Below, piece by piece: positions 1 through 6,374 of a stretch of 19,707 nt of DNA. Below the pieces are notes generated by a model. That model made no database searches. It had not been told where the DNA came from and saw only the letters and a list, made by a program, of their open reading frames with translations. Each line of letters starts with the position of its first letter. Position 1 is the stretch's first letter. The translations under genes were made by a program, and so were the position numbers. The DNA is from an uncultured Acidocella sp. (GTDB lineage Bacteria > Pseudomonadota > Alphaproteobacteria > Acetobacterales > Acetobacteraceae), in NCBI RefSeq assembly GCF_946222605.1, contig NZ_CAMIIE010000055.1, positions 1 through 19,707 of the forward strand, given 5' to 3'.

Positions 1-899
1 GCCTGATAGACCTTCACCATCTCGTGCAGCGCCTCTTCCGGGCCCTCCAGCGCCGCCACGGCAGCCGCCTGGCTGATGGAGGAGGTGTTGGAGGTGGACT
101 GGCTCTGCAGCTTGTCCATCGCCTTGATCAGCTGCACCGGCGCACCGCAGAAGCCGATCCGCCAGCCGGTCATCGCGTACGCCTTGGAGCAACCATTCAT
201 GGTGATGGTGCGGTCCTTCAGCTTCGGCTCGACCTCGACGATGGTCGCCGGCTTGAAGCCGTCATAGGTCAGCTTCTCATAGATGTCGTCGGTGAACACC
301 CAGATATTCGGGTGCTTCAACAGCACATCGCAGATCGGGCGCAGATCCGCGGCGGAATAGGCGGCACCGGTCGGGTTGCTGGGGGAGTTCAGAAAGACCC
401 ATTTGGTCTTCGGCGTGATCGCCGCTTCCAAATCCTCGGCACGCATCTTGAAGCCGTTATTCGGCGAGCAGGAGACGAACACCGGGCTGCCCTCGGCCAG
501 CTGCACGATATCGGGGTAGGAAACCCAGCACGGGGTCGGGATGATCACCTGATCGCCCGCCTGCACCGTGGCCAGCATGGCGTTGAAGATTACCTGCTTG
601 CCGCCGGTGGAGACGATGATCTCTTCCGGCTTGTAGTCGATGCCGCTATCGCGCTTGAACTTCGCCGCCGCCGCCTTGCGCAGCGCCGGGGTGCCGGCGA
701 CATCCGTATAGCGGGTCTCACCCTCGTTGATCGCCTTGATCGCCGCCTGCTTGATATGGTCCGGGGTATCAAAATCCGGCTCACCGGCGGAGAGGCTGAT
801 AATGTCCCGGCCCTCCGCCTTCAGCGCGCGCGCCTTGGTGGTAATGGCGATGGTCTGGCTCGGGCTGATGCGGTTCAGCCGGTCGGCGATCAGGGTCAT
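1..899 (-). CDS. aatA: Aspartate aminotransferase, class I (3' end cut by window edge)
   Basis: A PLP-dependent class I/II aminotransferase that should interconvert aspartate and 2-oxoglutarate with oxaloacetate and glutamate in the cytoplasm. Reading from the ATG at 899, 299 complete codons are present and the C-terminal part (about 100 residues in this family) lies off the left edge. Visible landmarks are SAGEPDFDTP (about 37-46) near the N-terminus, the NSPSNPTG substrate/PLP loop (171-178), the DDIYEKL segment (204-210) and the PLP-lysine motif SKAYAMTGWRIG with the Schiff-base lysine at about 239. This pattern fits the Ib subgroup of bacterial aspartate aminotransferases; a related aromatic or prephenate aminotransferase activity cannot be excluded. 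The start is supported by the conserved MTLIADRLNRISPS opening; upstream there is only a weak GAGA-type ribosome site. The gene is divergent from the small exported protein at 1114. Confidence 0.93.
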   Translation of the reverse strand, partial: MTLIADRLNRISPSQTIAITTKARALKAEGRDIISLSAGEPDFDTPDHIKQAAIKAINEGETRYTDVAGTPALRKAAAAKFKRDSGIDYKPEEIIVSTGGKQVIFNAMLATVQAGDQVIIPTPCWVSYPDIVQLAEGSPVFVSCSPNNGFKMRAEDLEAAITPKTKWVFLNSPSNPTGAAYSAADLRPICDVLLKHPNIWVFTDDIYEKLTYDGFKPATIVEVEPKLKDRTITMNGCSKAYAMTGWRIGFCGAPVQLIKAMDKLQSQSTSNTSSISQAAAVAALEGPEEALHEMVKVYQ

Positions 900-1113
900 A
901 AGTCTCTATCTCAAAGAAGTTTGAAGCCGGCGAAAGTCCTAAACCTCCACCGCCATCGGCGCAAACCTCTTTTGCCGCAAAACTGCCACGCTTTTTCGCG
1001 AAACATTTGTTTATAGGGCGAAATCGTGGCCGATCCGGAAGGATCTCGTCACGAGCCTCACCTATCGCGCCAGCCAAGAGACTATGGCGTGTTTCTTTTC
1101 AGGAGAACCAAAA
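900..1113. other. Divergent intergenic region between aatA and the exported-protein gene
   Basis: This 214-bp gap should hold the promoters of two divergent genes. It is less GC-rich than its surroundings around 985-1020. It contains a perfect 10-bp palindrome TTTCGCGAAA (994-1003) and, just beside it, TTTATAGG (1010-1017), which resembles a -10 element. I could not pair it with a convincing -35 on either strand, so no promoter is called. The Shine-Dalgarno AGGAGA at 1101-1106 serves the gene starting at 1114. Confidence 0.4.
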
Positions 1114-1497
1114 ATGACCGTCACCAAATTTGCCAAGCTGCTCCCCGCCGTCGGTCTCGCCTGTGCCATGGCGCTGCCCGCGATGGCGCAGACCGCCCCG
1201 GCCAATTCCGGCACCATGGCGCCGATGTCTCCCAACAATATGAGCCACTCCGCCTCCCCGATGGCGAAGGCGTCCAAGGAGAAGACCAAGGCCGGCGGCC
1301 TGCCGGCTGATGAGAAATTCTCCACCGCCAGCGCCGCCGCCGCGCATTGCCCGAACAGCACCGTGGAATGGACCGCGCTGAGCCACAGCAAGAGCTACCA
1401 TGCCAGCGCCTCCAAGCTGTATGGCAAGACCAAGCACGGCGCCTATGCCTGCAAGTCCGATCTGGACGCTGCCGGTTTCCACCAGGCCAAGAACTGA
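1114..1497 (+). CDS. Small exported protein with two cysteines, function unknown
   Basis: A 127-residue protein with a typical Sec signal peptide: basic start MTVTKFAK, a hydrophobic core, and ALPAMAQ as a likely signal peptidase I site near residue 26. The ATG at 1114 is preferred over one at 1084 because AGGAGA sits 7 nt upstream and the signal peptide then begins properly. The mature part has a flexible Met/Ser/Pro/Lys-rich stretch, then a C-terminal domain of about 45 residues with AHCPNSTVEW, SKSYHASASKLYGKTKHGAYAC and a DAAGFHQAK end. Two cysteines (one in HCPN, one in AYAC) may form a disulfide. The CP-x(n)-VxW ... YGxTKxGxYxC pattern resembles small periplasmic proteins common in proteobacteria, but I know of no assigned function. 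It is followed at once by an intrinsic terminator. Confidence 0.85.
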   Translation: MTVTKFAKLLPAVGLACAMALPAMAQTAPANSGTMAPMSPNNMSHSASPMAKASKEKTKAGGLPADEKFSTASAAAAHCPNSTVEWTALSHSKSYHASASKLYGKTKHGAYACKSDLDAAGFHQAKN

Positions 1498-1503
1498 GCT
1501 AAC

Positions 1504-1535
1504 AAACGGGGCGGCAAACACCGCCCCGTTTTTTT
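1504..1535 (+). terminator. Rho-independent terminator after the exported-protein gene
   Basis: ACGGGGCGG (1506-1514) pairs perfectly with CCGCCCCGT (1521-1529) around a 6-nt loop, extended by A-T pairs, and runs directly into a tract of seven Ts (1529-1535). It begins 7 nt after the upstream stop codon. The T tract ends 14 nt before the FKBP start, so this terminator lies inside a 52-bp intergenic gap. Confidence 0.93.
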
Positions 1536-1549
1536 GAAAGGAACTTCCC

Positions 1550-1915
1550 TTGGCCGAAACCAACTATGTCACCCTCCCTTCCGGCGTGAAGTATGAGGAC
1601 CATGTCGTCGGTACGGGTGAAACCCCGAAGCAGGGCCAGATGGTGACCGTGCATTACACCGGCTGGCTTGATGAGAACGGCGCCAAGGGCCGCAAGTTCG
1701 ATTCCTCGCGTGACCGCGGGCAGCCCTTCACCTTCAAGCTGGGTGTCGGCCAAGTGATTTCGGGGTGGGATCTGGGGGTGGCCACCATGCAGGCGGGCGG
1801 CCAGCGCACCCTGCTGCTGCCGCCGGAGCACGGCTATGGCCAGCGCGGCGCCGGTTCGGTGATTCCACCGGGCGCGACCCTGATTTTCGATGTCGAGCTG
1901 ATCAGCTTCAAATAA
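1550..1915 (+). CDS. FKBP-type peptidyl-prolyl cis-trans isomerase
   Basis: A single-domain FKBP of 121 residues that should catalyse prolyl cis-trans isomerisation and assist folding. It lacks a signal peptide, so it is probably cytoplasmic. All FKBP12 active-site residues can be matched with a constant offset of 14: Y36, F50, D51, F60, V69, I70, W73, Y96 and F113. Hallmarks are VTVHYTGWL, KFDSS, GQVISGWDLG, LPPEHGYG and the IPPGATLIFDVEL end. The start is TTG (1550), preceded by AAAGGAA about 7 nt upstream; there is no in-frame ATG close by. The ribosome site follows the T tract of the preceding terminator, so the gene must be transcribed by read-through or from a promoter inside the upstream gene. 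Confidence 0.95.
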   Translation: MAETNYVTLPSGVKYEDHVVGTGETPKQGQMVTVHYTGWLDENGAKGRKFDSSRDRGQPFTFKLGVGQVISGWDLGVATMQAGGQRTLLLPPEHGYGQRGAGSVIPPGATLIFDVELISFK

Positions 1916-1941
1916 TCGCTGAAATTGCTCCACAAAGCATA

Positions 1942-1978
1942 AATAGAGCGCGTGGGTGTCAACCCATCTCGCTCTATT
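1942..1978. terminator. Hairpin between convergent FKBP and ecsC genes, probable bidirectional terminator
   Basis: AATAGAGCG (1942-1950) pairs with CGCTCTATT (1970-1978), and inside it TGGGT (1953-1957) pairs with ACCCA (1962-1966) around a 4-nt loop. It sits in the 75-bp gap between two convergent stop codons. A short TTTT (1984-1987) follows on the plus side; on the minus side the A/T-rich end of the stem is followed only by mixed sequence. The structure is clear; termination is inferred from position. Confidence 0.65.
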
Positions 1979-1990
1979 CGCCCTTTTGAT

Positions 1991-2887
1991 TCAGCGCGCC
2001 GGCAACAAAATGGTCGGCGCGCCACGCCGGCGTCGGCCGATACGGCGGCGATCCCTGGCGGCCTGCACCATCGTCTCGAAAGAGAGCCGCACCGCCTCGC
2101 TATCGCCGGTGCGCCGCTCCAGAGCCCGCAGGCAGAAATGCACTTTTGCCATGCTCTGATAATAATCAGTGAAGCTGTAATTCAGCAGCCCGCCCGTCAC
2201 CGCCCCGGCCACGGGTACCACCTGCGCCATCAGCTTTTCAGACAAAATCAGCCCAAACCGCCCGGCCGCGCTGCGGATCAGCAGATTGATCGTGAGATGG
2301 CTCACCCCAAGCCGCGCCGCCCAATAGCCGCTCTCCGCCGCTTCTCCCGTCTCGCTCGGGCTCCCGAAAGCGAGAACCTCCAGGCAGGCGCGCCGCGTCT
2401 CCTCGGACGCCAGATCCTCTCCAGAATCCCGTGCCACCTCGGCGATGGAACGCAGAATGGTCGCGGTGGTGAAGGGGATATCGACAAACGCGCCCGGTAG
2501 CCCGGCAAAGCCTGAGACAACGCCACTCATCGTGGTCGCCGCCCGGTGCAGCCTGTTCTTGCGCGGCGCCTTGGGGCGAATGAAATGCGGCGCGGCATCC
2601 AGCCCGAAGGTCGCGTAGCTGTAGCTGCTCCACAGCACATCTTCCACGGTATCCTGGATTTTGCCGGAAAGCCCGGCCCATGTTTCGCCGCCAAACTTGG
2701 CGCCAATCTGCGAAATGGCCGCCTGCACGCCCTCAACCTGCCGGCCGAACAGAGCGGTGAGCCTGACCAGCAGCCCCCTGGAATCAGCCATCAGCACGGC
2801 CGCTTCCCAAAGCTGCCAACGCTCGGACTCGGTCAAAAAGCCGGTTTCATCGACCAGGCTCTGGGGCAAGGGGGGTAAAACGATCAT
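1991..2887 (-). CDS. EcsC-family protein
   Basis: A 298-residue protein of the EcsC family, named after the third gene of the Bacillus ecs operon. Its biochemical role is not established, and most homologues are simply called EcsC family. The family signature is seen in two blocks: the apolar GVVSGFAGLPGAFVDIPFTT with the following ILRSIAEVARDSGEDL (about 122-159), and VPVAGAVTGGLLNYSFTDYY followed by a helix to ALER (about 224-258). These apolar segments could associate with membrane. The C-terminus (279-289) is strongly arginine-rich. The ATG at 2887 lies in the arm of a hairpin and has no Shine-Dalgarno sequence; an in-frame TGA a few codons upstream rules out an earlier ATG. A later start is possible. 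The gene follows rplT on the same strand but is probably separated from it by that hairpin. Confidence 0.85.
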   Translation of the reverse strand: MIVLPPLPQSLVDETGFLTESERWQLWEAAVLMADSRGLLVRLTALFGRQVEGVQAAISQIGAKFGGETWAGLSGKIQDTVEDVLWSSYSYATFGLDAAPHFIRPKAPRKNRLHRAATTMSGVVSGFAGLPGAFVDIPFTTATILRSIAEVARDSGEDLASEETRRACLEVLAFGSPSETGEAAESGYWAARLGVSHLTINLLIRSAAGRFGLILSEKLMAQVVPVAGAVTGGLLNYSFTDYYQSMAKVHFCLRALERRTGDSEAVRLSFETMVQAARDRRRIGRRRRGAPTILLPAR

Positions 2888-2919
2888 GGCCAGACTGAGA
2901 TGCGCTCAGCCTGGCCATG
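2885..2919 (-). terminator. Hairpin downstream of rplT that contains the ecsC start codon
   Basis: CATGGCCAG (2885-2893) pairs with CTGGCCATG (2911-2919) and CTGAG (2895-2899) with CTCAG (2905-2909), giving a 15-position stem with one mismatch and a 5-nt loop. On the minus strand it begins 23 nt after the rplT stop and is followed by ATCGTTTTA. It is a plausible but imperfect terminator because the T tract is short. The 3' arm ends with the ATG of ecsC. Confidence 0.6.
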
Positions 2920-2942
2920 ACTCAAGAGAATTTAAGGAAATT

Positions 2943-3311
2943 TCACTCCGCGGCGGCGGCGGAAACACCCTTCACAGCCTGCACGATCTCGGCGAAGGAC
3001 GCCGGATCATCGAACGCAATGGCGGACAGCACCTTGCGGTCCAGCTCCAGCCCAGCCTGCTTCAGGCCATAGATGAACTGGCTGTAGGTCAGCCCATGCT
3101 CACGCACGGCGGCGTTGATACGCTGGATCCAGAGCGAGCGGAATTCGCGCTTTTTGACGCGACGGTCACGATACGCATAGCGCAGGGCCTTTTCCAGGCG
3201 CTCCATCGCAATGCGATAATTGGTGGAAGACCGGCCAACATAGCCCTTGGAAAGCTCCAGGACCTTCTTGTGGCGGGCGTGGGTGGTCACACCGCGTTTC
3301 ACACGTGCCAT
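2943..3311 (-). CDS. rplT: 50S ribosomal protein L20
   Basis: Bacterial L20, which binds 23S rRNA and is needed early in assembly of the large subunit. At 122 residues it has the usual family length. It has the classic MARVKRGVTTHARHKKVL opening, the basic KGYVGRSSTNYRIA and RDRRVKKREFRSLWIQRINAA blocks and the GLTYSQFIYGLKQAGLELDRK globular domain. The start is fixed by the conserved N-terminus and by a full TAAGGAGG Shine-Dalgarno sequence (3321-3328) that overlaps the rpmI stop codon, so the two genes are probably translationally coupled in one rpmI-rplT transcript. Confidence 0.98.
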   Translation of the reverse strand: MARVKRGVTTHARHKKVLELSKGYVGRSSTNYRIAMERLEKALRYAYRDRRVKKREFRSLWIQRINAAVREHGLTYSQFIYGLKQAGLELDRKVLSAIAFDDPASFAEIVQAVKGVSAAAAE

Positions 3312-3325
3312 TTTCTATCTCCTCC

Positions 3326-3526
3326 TTACAGACCGTACGGTGCCCACTGCTTCACGGTCAGGCCGTCAGCGTGGGTCAGGGTCTGGCTGCCGCGGTTCTG
3401 GCGCTTGGCCTTCTGAGAACGGGCATAGAGGTTGTGGCGCTTCTTGCCCGGGCCGGCCAGAACCTTCCCTGTGGCGGTGATCTTGAAGCGCTTCTTGACC
3501 GCAGATTTGGTCTTCAGCTTCGGCAT
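3326..3526 (-). CDS. rpmI: 50S ribosomal protein L35
   Basis: Ribosomal protein L35, 66 residues, a small basic component of the large subunit. The sequence MPKLKTKSAVKKRFKITATG and the KRHNLYARSQKAKRQNRG block are diagnostic. The start at 3526 is chosen over an in-frame ATG at 3619 because the longer N-terminus is not part of the family and AGGAGA lies at the right distance upstream of 3526. It leads the rpmI-rplT pair. infC, which often precedes rpmI, is not next to it here; the neighbour is a divergent recX-family gene. Confidence 0.97.
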   Translation of the reverse strand: MPKLKTKSAVKKRFKITATGKVLAGPGKKRHNLYARSQKAKRQNRGSQTLTHADGLTVKQWAPYGL

Positions 3527-3695
3527 TTCAGTCTCCTGATCGCATAACCCGCACCTTGCGGCACGGGGTCCCGGAAATCGGGGCGGCGGCCAGGCATGCC
3601 TAAAGGCCCGGACACGCACGCTTCAACGCGAGACAGGACTGAAAAGCCGAGCAGTCGCGCCACTCCGCCTTGGGCCTGCCCACGGTGAAGGCGCG

Positions 3696-3724
3696 CCTAT
3701 AGAGCCAGTTGCGCCCCGTGACAA
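3696..3724 (-). promoter_or_regulatory. Predicted sigma70-type promoter of rpmI-rplT
   Basis: Read on the minus strand, TTGTCA (3724-3719, 5 of 6 matches to TTGACA) is separated by exactly 17 nt from TATAGG (3701-3696, 4 of 6 matches to TATAAT). Transcription would start near 3689 and leave a leader of about 160 nt before rpmI. The leader contains a small CCGCA/TGCGG hairpin (3549-3561). No known ribosomal-protein leader motif could be confirmed by eye. Confidence 0.55.
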
Positions 3725-3752
3725 GAGGCACAAAGCAGCGCAGAGTCGCATA

Positions 3753-4304
3753 ATGCCAGCAAAACCGCCGGATGCCGACAGCCTGTACGAGGCAGCGATG
3801 AACCATTTGGCGCGCTACGCGGCCACGGAAGCCGGGTTGGCCCGCGTGCTGTCCCGGCGCATCGACCGCTGGGGGCAGAAACAGGCCCTTGAAGAAGGTG
3901 CGGATGCCACCGAACGCGCGCGCCTTTCGCGGCTGGCGAAAGCAGCGATCCCGGGCGTACTGGCGCGGCTCAAGGCGCTGGGCGCGCTGGACGATAGCGC
4001 CTTCGCCGCCTCCCGCGCCAGGCGTCTGACCCGTGCCGGCAAATCCAGGCGCGCGACCCTGGCGCATCTTGCCGCCAAAGGGGTGCACCAGCCCGATCTG
4101 CCAGACGACCCCGACCGCGAACTCGCCGCCGCCTGCGCCTTTCTGCGCCGCCGCCGCGGCGGCGCCTTCGGTGAGGCACCCAGTGACAAGCTCCTCGCCG
4201 CCATGGCCCGTGGCGGCTTCACCCAGGCAACAGCCCACCAAGCTCTGTCCCTTCCGCGCGAAGAGGCGGAGCAGCTGATCAAGTCCTTGGAAAATCTGCC
4301 TTAG
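3753..4304 (+). CDS. recX: RecX-family regulatory protein
   Basis: A 183-residue RecX-family protein. Family members modulate RecA filament formation. It is short, helical and very rich in Ala, Arg and Leu. Recognisable blocks are LYEAAMNHLARYAATEAGLARVL (about 11-33), LARLKALGALDDSAFAASRARRLTRAGKSRRATLAHLAAKG (about 70-110) and a final three-helix-like repeat ending in EEAEQLIKSLENL. No clear Shine-Dalgarno precedes the ATG at 3753. An in-frame ATG at 3798 has GAGG upstream, but that start would cut into the first family block, so 3753 is kept. recA is not in the window. The gene is divergent from rpmI and converges on the phage-tail cluster with only a 43-bp gap. Confidence 0.8.
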   Translation: MPAKPPDADSLYEAAMNHLARYAATEAGLARVLSRRIDRWGQKQALEEGADATERARLSRLAKAAIPGVLARLKALGALDDSAFAASRARRLTRAGKSRRATLAHLAAKGVHQPDLPDDPDRELAAACAFLRRRRGGAFGEAPSDKLLAAMARGGFTQATAHQALSLPREEAEQLIKSLENLP

Positions 4305-4347
4305 ACGATATACGCGCCAGTCTCCGTACCGGCGGCTGACGCATACC

Positions 4348-5205
4348 CTATCCAGGCAATTTAAGGCCGGCCCAAAGCGGACTCACACGTGGGTCGAACG
4401 ACGCCGCCCCCCGTGGCGCCAACCGGGATTGCTGAAAAAAATACTCATCCAGCGCATCGGCCAGCTCCAAACCGCCCATCCATACCGGACTCCGCACCCG
4501 CGAAAGCGTTGCGGCCACCGATCCCGAACGACCCAAGCCGGGGGGTGACAACGCTCCTTGGATCTCATCCGCGCTCATCAGCATGGCCGCCTCGTCCGGA
4601 ATCGGCTCAAACCCGTTGCCCGGCGGGCTCTTCATCCCGCTCTCAGGCCCGCTGAAATGCCGCCGCCGCTGCCCGCGCGGCACCGGCGCCATTGGCGGGC
4701 CTTGGGCAAAGCGGAGCCCAGCCGCCGATGCCCCTGCTCCAAAAGCCGGCCCCACTCCATATGCCAGGCTGGACATAGGGGGCCAGGCACCAGCCGGACG
4801 CCAGATCGCAGGACGCGGCACCGGCCAGGATCGGGCCGACGCCCCCCCAACGCCCCTGCGCAACCAACCCGGCAACGCGCTGCCCCGCCTCTGCATCGCC
4901 AGCGCCTGACGCCTTCCAGACATCACCATGCCAGCCATCCCCAACACCCTCGGCCAGCCGACGGGTGCAGAGGCCCGCACGGCCAGCGTGGCGAAATCCA
5001 TCTCGCGGCGCCGGTTCGGCCGGCGCACCCGGCCCGCGGCGCGACGCACAGGCGCAAACCCGCCCGGCATTTGCACGCCGACCCGCAGCGCCAGACGATG
5101 CAAACGCCCGCCCGCATCCCTGGCCCTGTGGCGGGCGCCACGCAACGCCGCCCTGAACCCCGCCAGCTTGTCGCGCTGCGCCTCTGTCATCCTCACACGC
5201 TCCAC
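4348..5205 (-). CDS. Unknown protein ending the tail cluster, basic N-terminal half
   Basis: I do not recognise this 285-residue protein. The N-terminal 70 residues are very Arg-rich and probably helical (MTEAQRDKLAGFRAALRG onward). The middle is Gly/Ala/Pro/Trp-rich and of low complexity. The C-terminal 90 residues look like a folded, more acidic domain, with PIPDEAAMLMSADEI, GGLELADALDEYFFQQSRLAP and an end SPLWAGLKLPG. GTG at 5205 has TGAGG about 8 nt upstream; ATG at 5190 is an alternative with a poor ribosome site. It lies 10 bp after the preceding gene and is the last gene of the cluster, converging on recX. A long antisense ORF overlaps it but is only Pro/Arg/His-rich. It is not a recognisable integrase or terminase. 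Confidence 0.6.
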   Translation of the reverse strand: MERVRMTEAQRDKLAGFRAALRGARHRARDAGGRLHRLALRVGVQMPGGFAPVRRAAGRVRRPNRRREMDFATLAVRASAPVGWPRVLGMAGMVMSGRRQALAMQRRGSALPGWLRRGVGGASARSWPVPRPAIWRPAGAWPPMSSLAYGVGPAFGAGASAAGLRFAQGPPMAPVPRGQRRRHFSGPESGMKSPPGNGFEPIPDEAAMLMSADEIQGALSPPGLGRSGSVAATLSRVRSPVWMGGLELADALDEYFFQQSRLAPRGAASFDPRVSPLWAGLKLPG

Positions 5206-5215
5206 CCCATCAGCC

Positions 5216-5527
5216 TCAGAGCGCGAAAACCGCCTTCAGCTCGGCCAGAATGGTCTGCAACAGCCCCAGCCCGGCAACTGCTTTCTGCGCGGTGGCGGAA
5301 GGCAAGGCGGCCAGAGCCGGCGCCGCCGCCGAGGCCAAGGCCGTCACCGCATCCTGCGCCGTCGCCAACGCCGAGGCATGGGCCGATTGATCCGCCACCA
5401 CCGCATTCACCACCGCACCCGCCGCCGCCGCACCGGCCGCAACTTCATTGCCCACCACCCCACCAATGGCCTCACGCGCCACGGAAGCCACCGCCAAACC
5501 CGCATTGATCTGCGTCGTATCGCTCAT
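5216..5527 (-). CDS. Alanine-rich small protein of the lysis region, function unknown
   Basis: A 103-residue protein, about one third alanine, with several weakly apolar helices containing small-residue motifs (GGVVGNEVAAGAAAAGAVV, then a C-terminal GLGLLQTILAELKAVFAL). ATG at 5527 is chosen over 5554 because AGGAGAG lies 6 nt upstream. It follows a holin-like gene and the endolysin, so it could help lysis or interact with the membrane, but no family is recognised and no strong transmembrane segment is obvious. Confidence 0.7.
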   Translation of the reverse strand: MSDTTQINAGLAVASVAREAIGGVVGNEVAAGAAAAGAVVNAVVADQSAHASALATAQDAVTALASAAAPALAALPSATAQKAVAGLGLLQTILAELKAVFAL

Positions 5528-5550
5528 CGCCAACTCTCCTGTTTTGAGGT

Positions 5551-5850
5551 TCACTTCAAGATTTCATGCGCCAAAGCGCCAACATCGGATGCCACCGCTG
5601 CTACCTTCGTGACATCGCCCGATTGCAGCAGCGTCTTCACATCGCTCACCGCCTGCTCAAGCTGCGCCGTGGTGACACTCGTCTCCGGTTCGACGATTTT
5701 CAAAAACCCCACCACCAGCCCCAGAATATCCACAGCCGGGAGCTGCTGATGCAGCACACCCCACTGGATCAACGCCGTGATCGCCGTGCCCAGCCAGATC
5801 GCCAGCCCGGTCCGGTTCTGCGGCGATTGCAGAAAATTTTTCACACTCAT
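5551..5850 (-). CDS. Holin-like small membrane protein
   Basis: A 99-residue protein with two apolar stretches near the N-terminus: TGLAIWLGTAITALIQWGVL (about 13-32) and the segment after VDILGLVVGFLKIV (about 40-53). A hydrophilic helical tail follows. Small size, two candidate membrane segments and position directly after the endolysin gene fit a holin, which would make inner-membrane lesions that let the endolysin reach the cell wall. ATG at 5850 has AAGGAG about 6 nt upstream, which makes it better than the in-frame start at 5907 inside the endolysin gene. The holin role is inferred from context; sequence family membership is not established here. Confidence 0.6.
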   Translation of the reverse strand: MSVKNFLQSPQNRTGLAIWLGTAITALIQWGVLHQQLPAVDILGLVVGFLKIVEPETSVTTAQLEQAVSDVKTLLQSGDVTKVAAVASDVGALAHEILK

Positions 5851-5861
5851 GCCGATCTCCT

Positions 5862-6374
5862 TCACACCCCAACAATCCGGGCAAGCTGCAGAATGCGCCT
5901 CGCCCAACCCAGGCCGAACACGCTCCAGCCGGGCAATTTCGCGTAATAATCAAGCCGCCTCGCCAGCGCCTCGAGCGCCAGGGTGCCGGCATGTCCGGCG
6001 GTCAAAATCTGCAGGCTGCGCGGGCCCAGAATGCCATCGCCCGGCACCCCTCCAGCCTGCTGCAAAAAGACGATGGATCGGCGCACCCCCGCATTCACCG
6101 CGGCATCGAACGCCACCATCGCCAACGGCAATGCCAAGACATCACCTTGGATTTTTTCAAAATAATCCCGGCGGTAAATCGCCTCGATCTGCGGCTGCGT
6201 CAGATGTTCGATATCCAGATCCGGATAGGAGGCGGCACTGATCCCGCATTTCGTCCCGCGCAACACGCCCATGCCCACGGCTCTCCCCGTCCAGTTTCCC
6301 GGATCGGCGGCATTCGCGGAATATCCGCCTTCCGCCTGCAAGGTGAAGGCAATACAGCTGGCAAAATTATCCAT
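5862..6374 (-). CDS. GH108-family endolysin (N-acetylmuramidase)
   Basis: A 170-residue peptidoglycan hydrolase of glycoside hydrolase family 108, expected to cleave the glycan strand. The N-terminal catalytic domain has the family pattern E-G-G-Y followed by a DPGNWTG-like segment and a KCGIS turn; Glu15 in QAEGGY is the likely catalytic acid. The C-terminal part matches a PG-binding-3 type domain, with VAFDAAVNAG, FLQQAGGVPGDGILGP and ALARRLDYYAKLP. No signal peptide or SAR segment is seen, so export would need a holin. ATG at 6374 overlaps the preceding stop by 8 nt and has no good ribosome site, suggesting translational coupling. Confidence 0.88.
   Translation of the reverse strand: MDNFASCIAFTLQAEGGYSANAADPGNWTGRAVGMGVLRGTKCGISAASYPDLDIEHLTQPQIEAIYRRDYFEKIQGDVLALPLAMVAFDAAVNAGVRRSIVFLQQAGGVPGDGILGPRSLQILTAGHAGTLALEALARRLDYYAKLPGWSVFGLGWARRILQLARIVGV

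Noticed and set aside
24..1016. Long plus-strand ORF of 330 codons opposite the aminotransferase
   Set aside because: The minus strand encodes a full set of class I aminotransferase motifs; the plus product is Arg/Gly/His-rich and resembles no family.
4305..4347. att site or tRNA end at the cluster boundary
   Set aside because: The 43-bp gap shows no tRNA, no visible direct repeat within the window and no convincing terminator hairpin.
4558..5749. Long plus-strand ORFs across the end of the tail cluster
   Set aside because: Products are Pro/Arg/His-rich low complexity typical of antisense frames in GC-rich DNA, and they cross several well-spaced minus-strand genes with ribosome sites.
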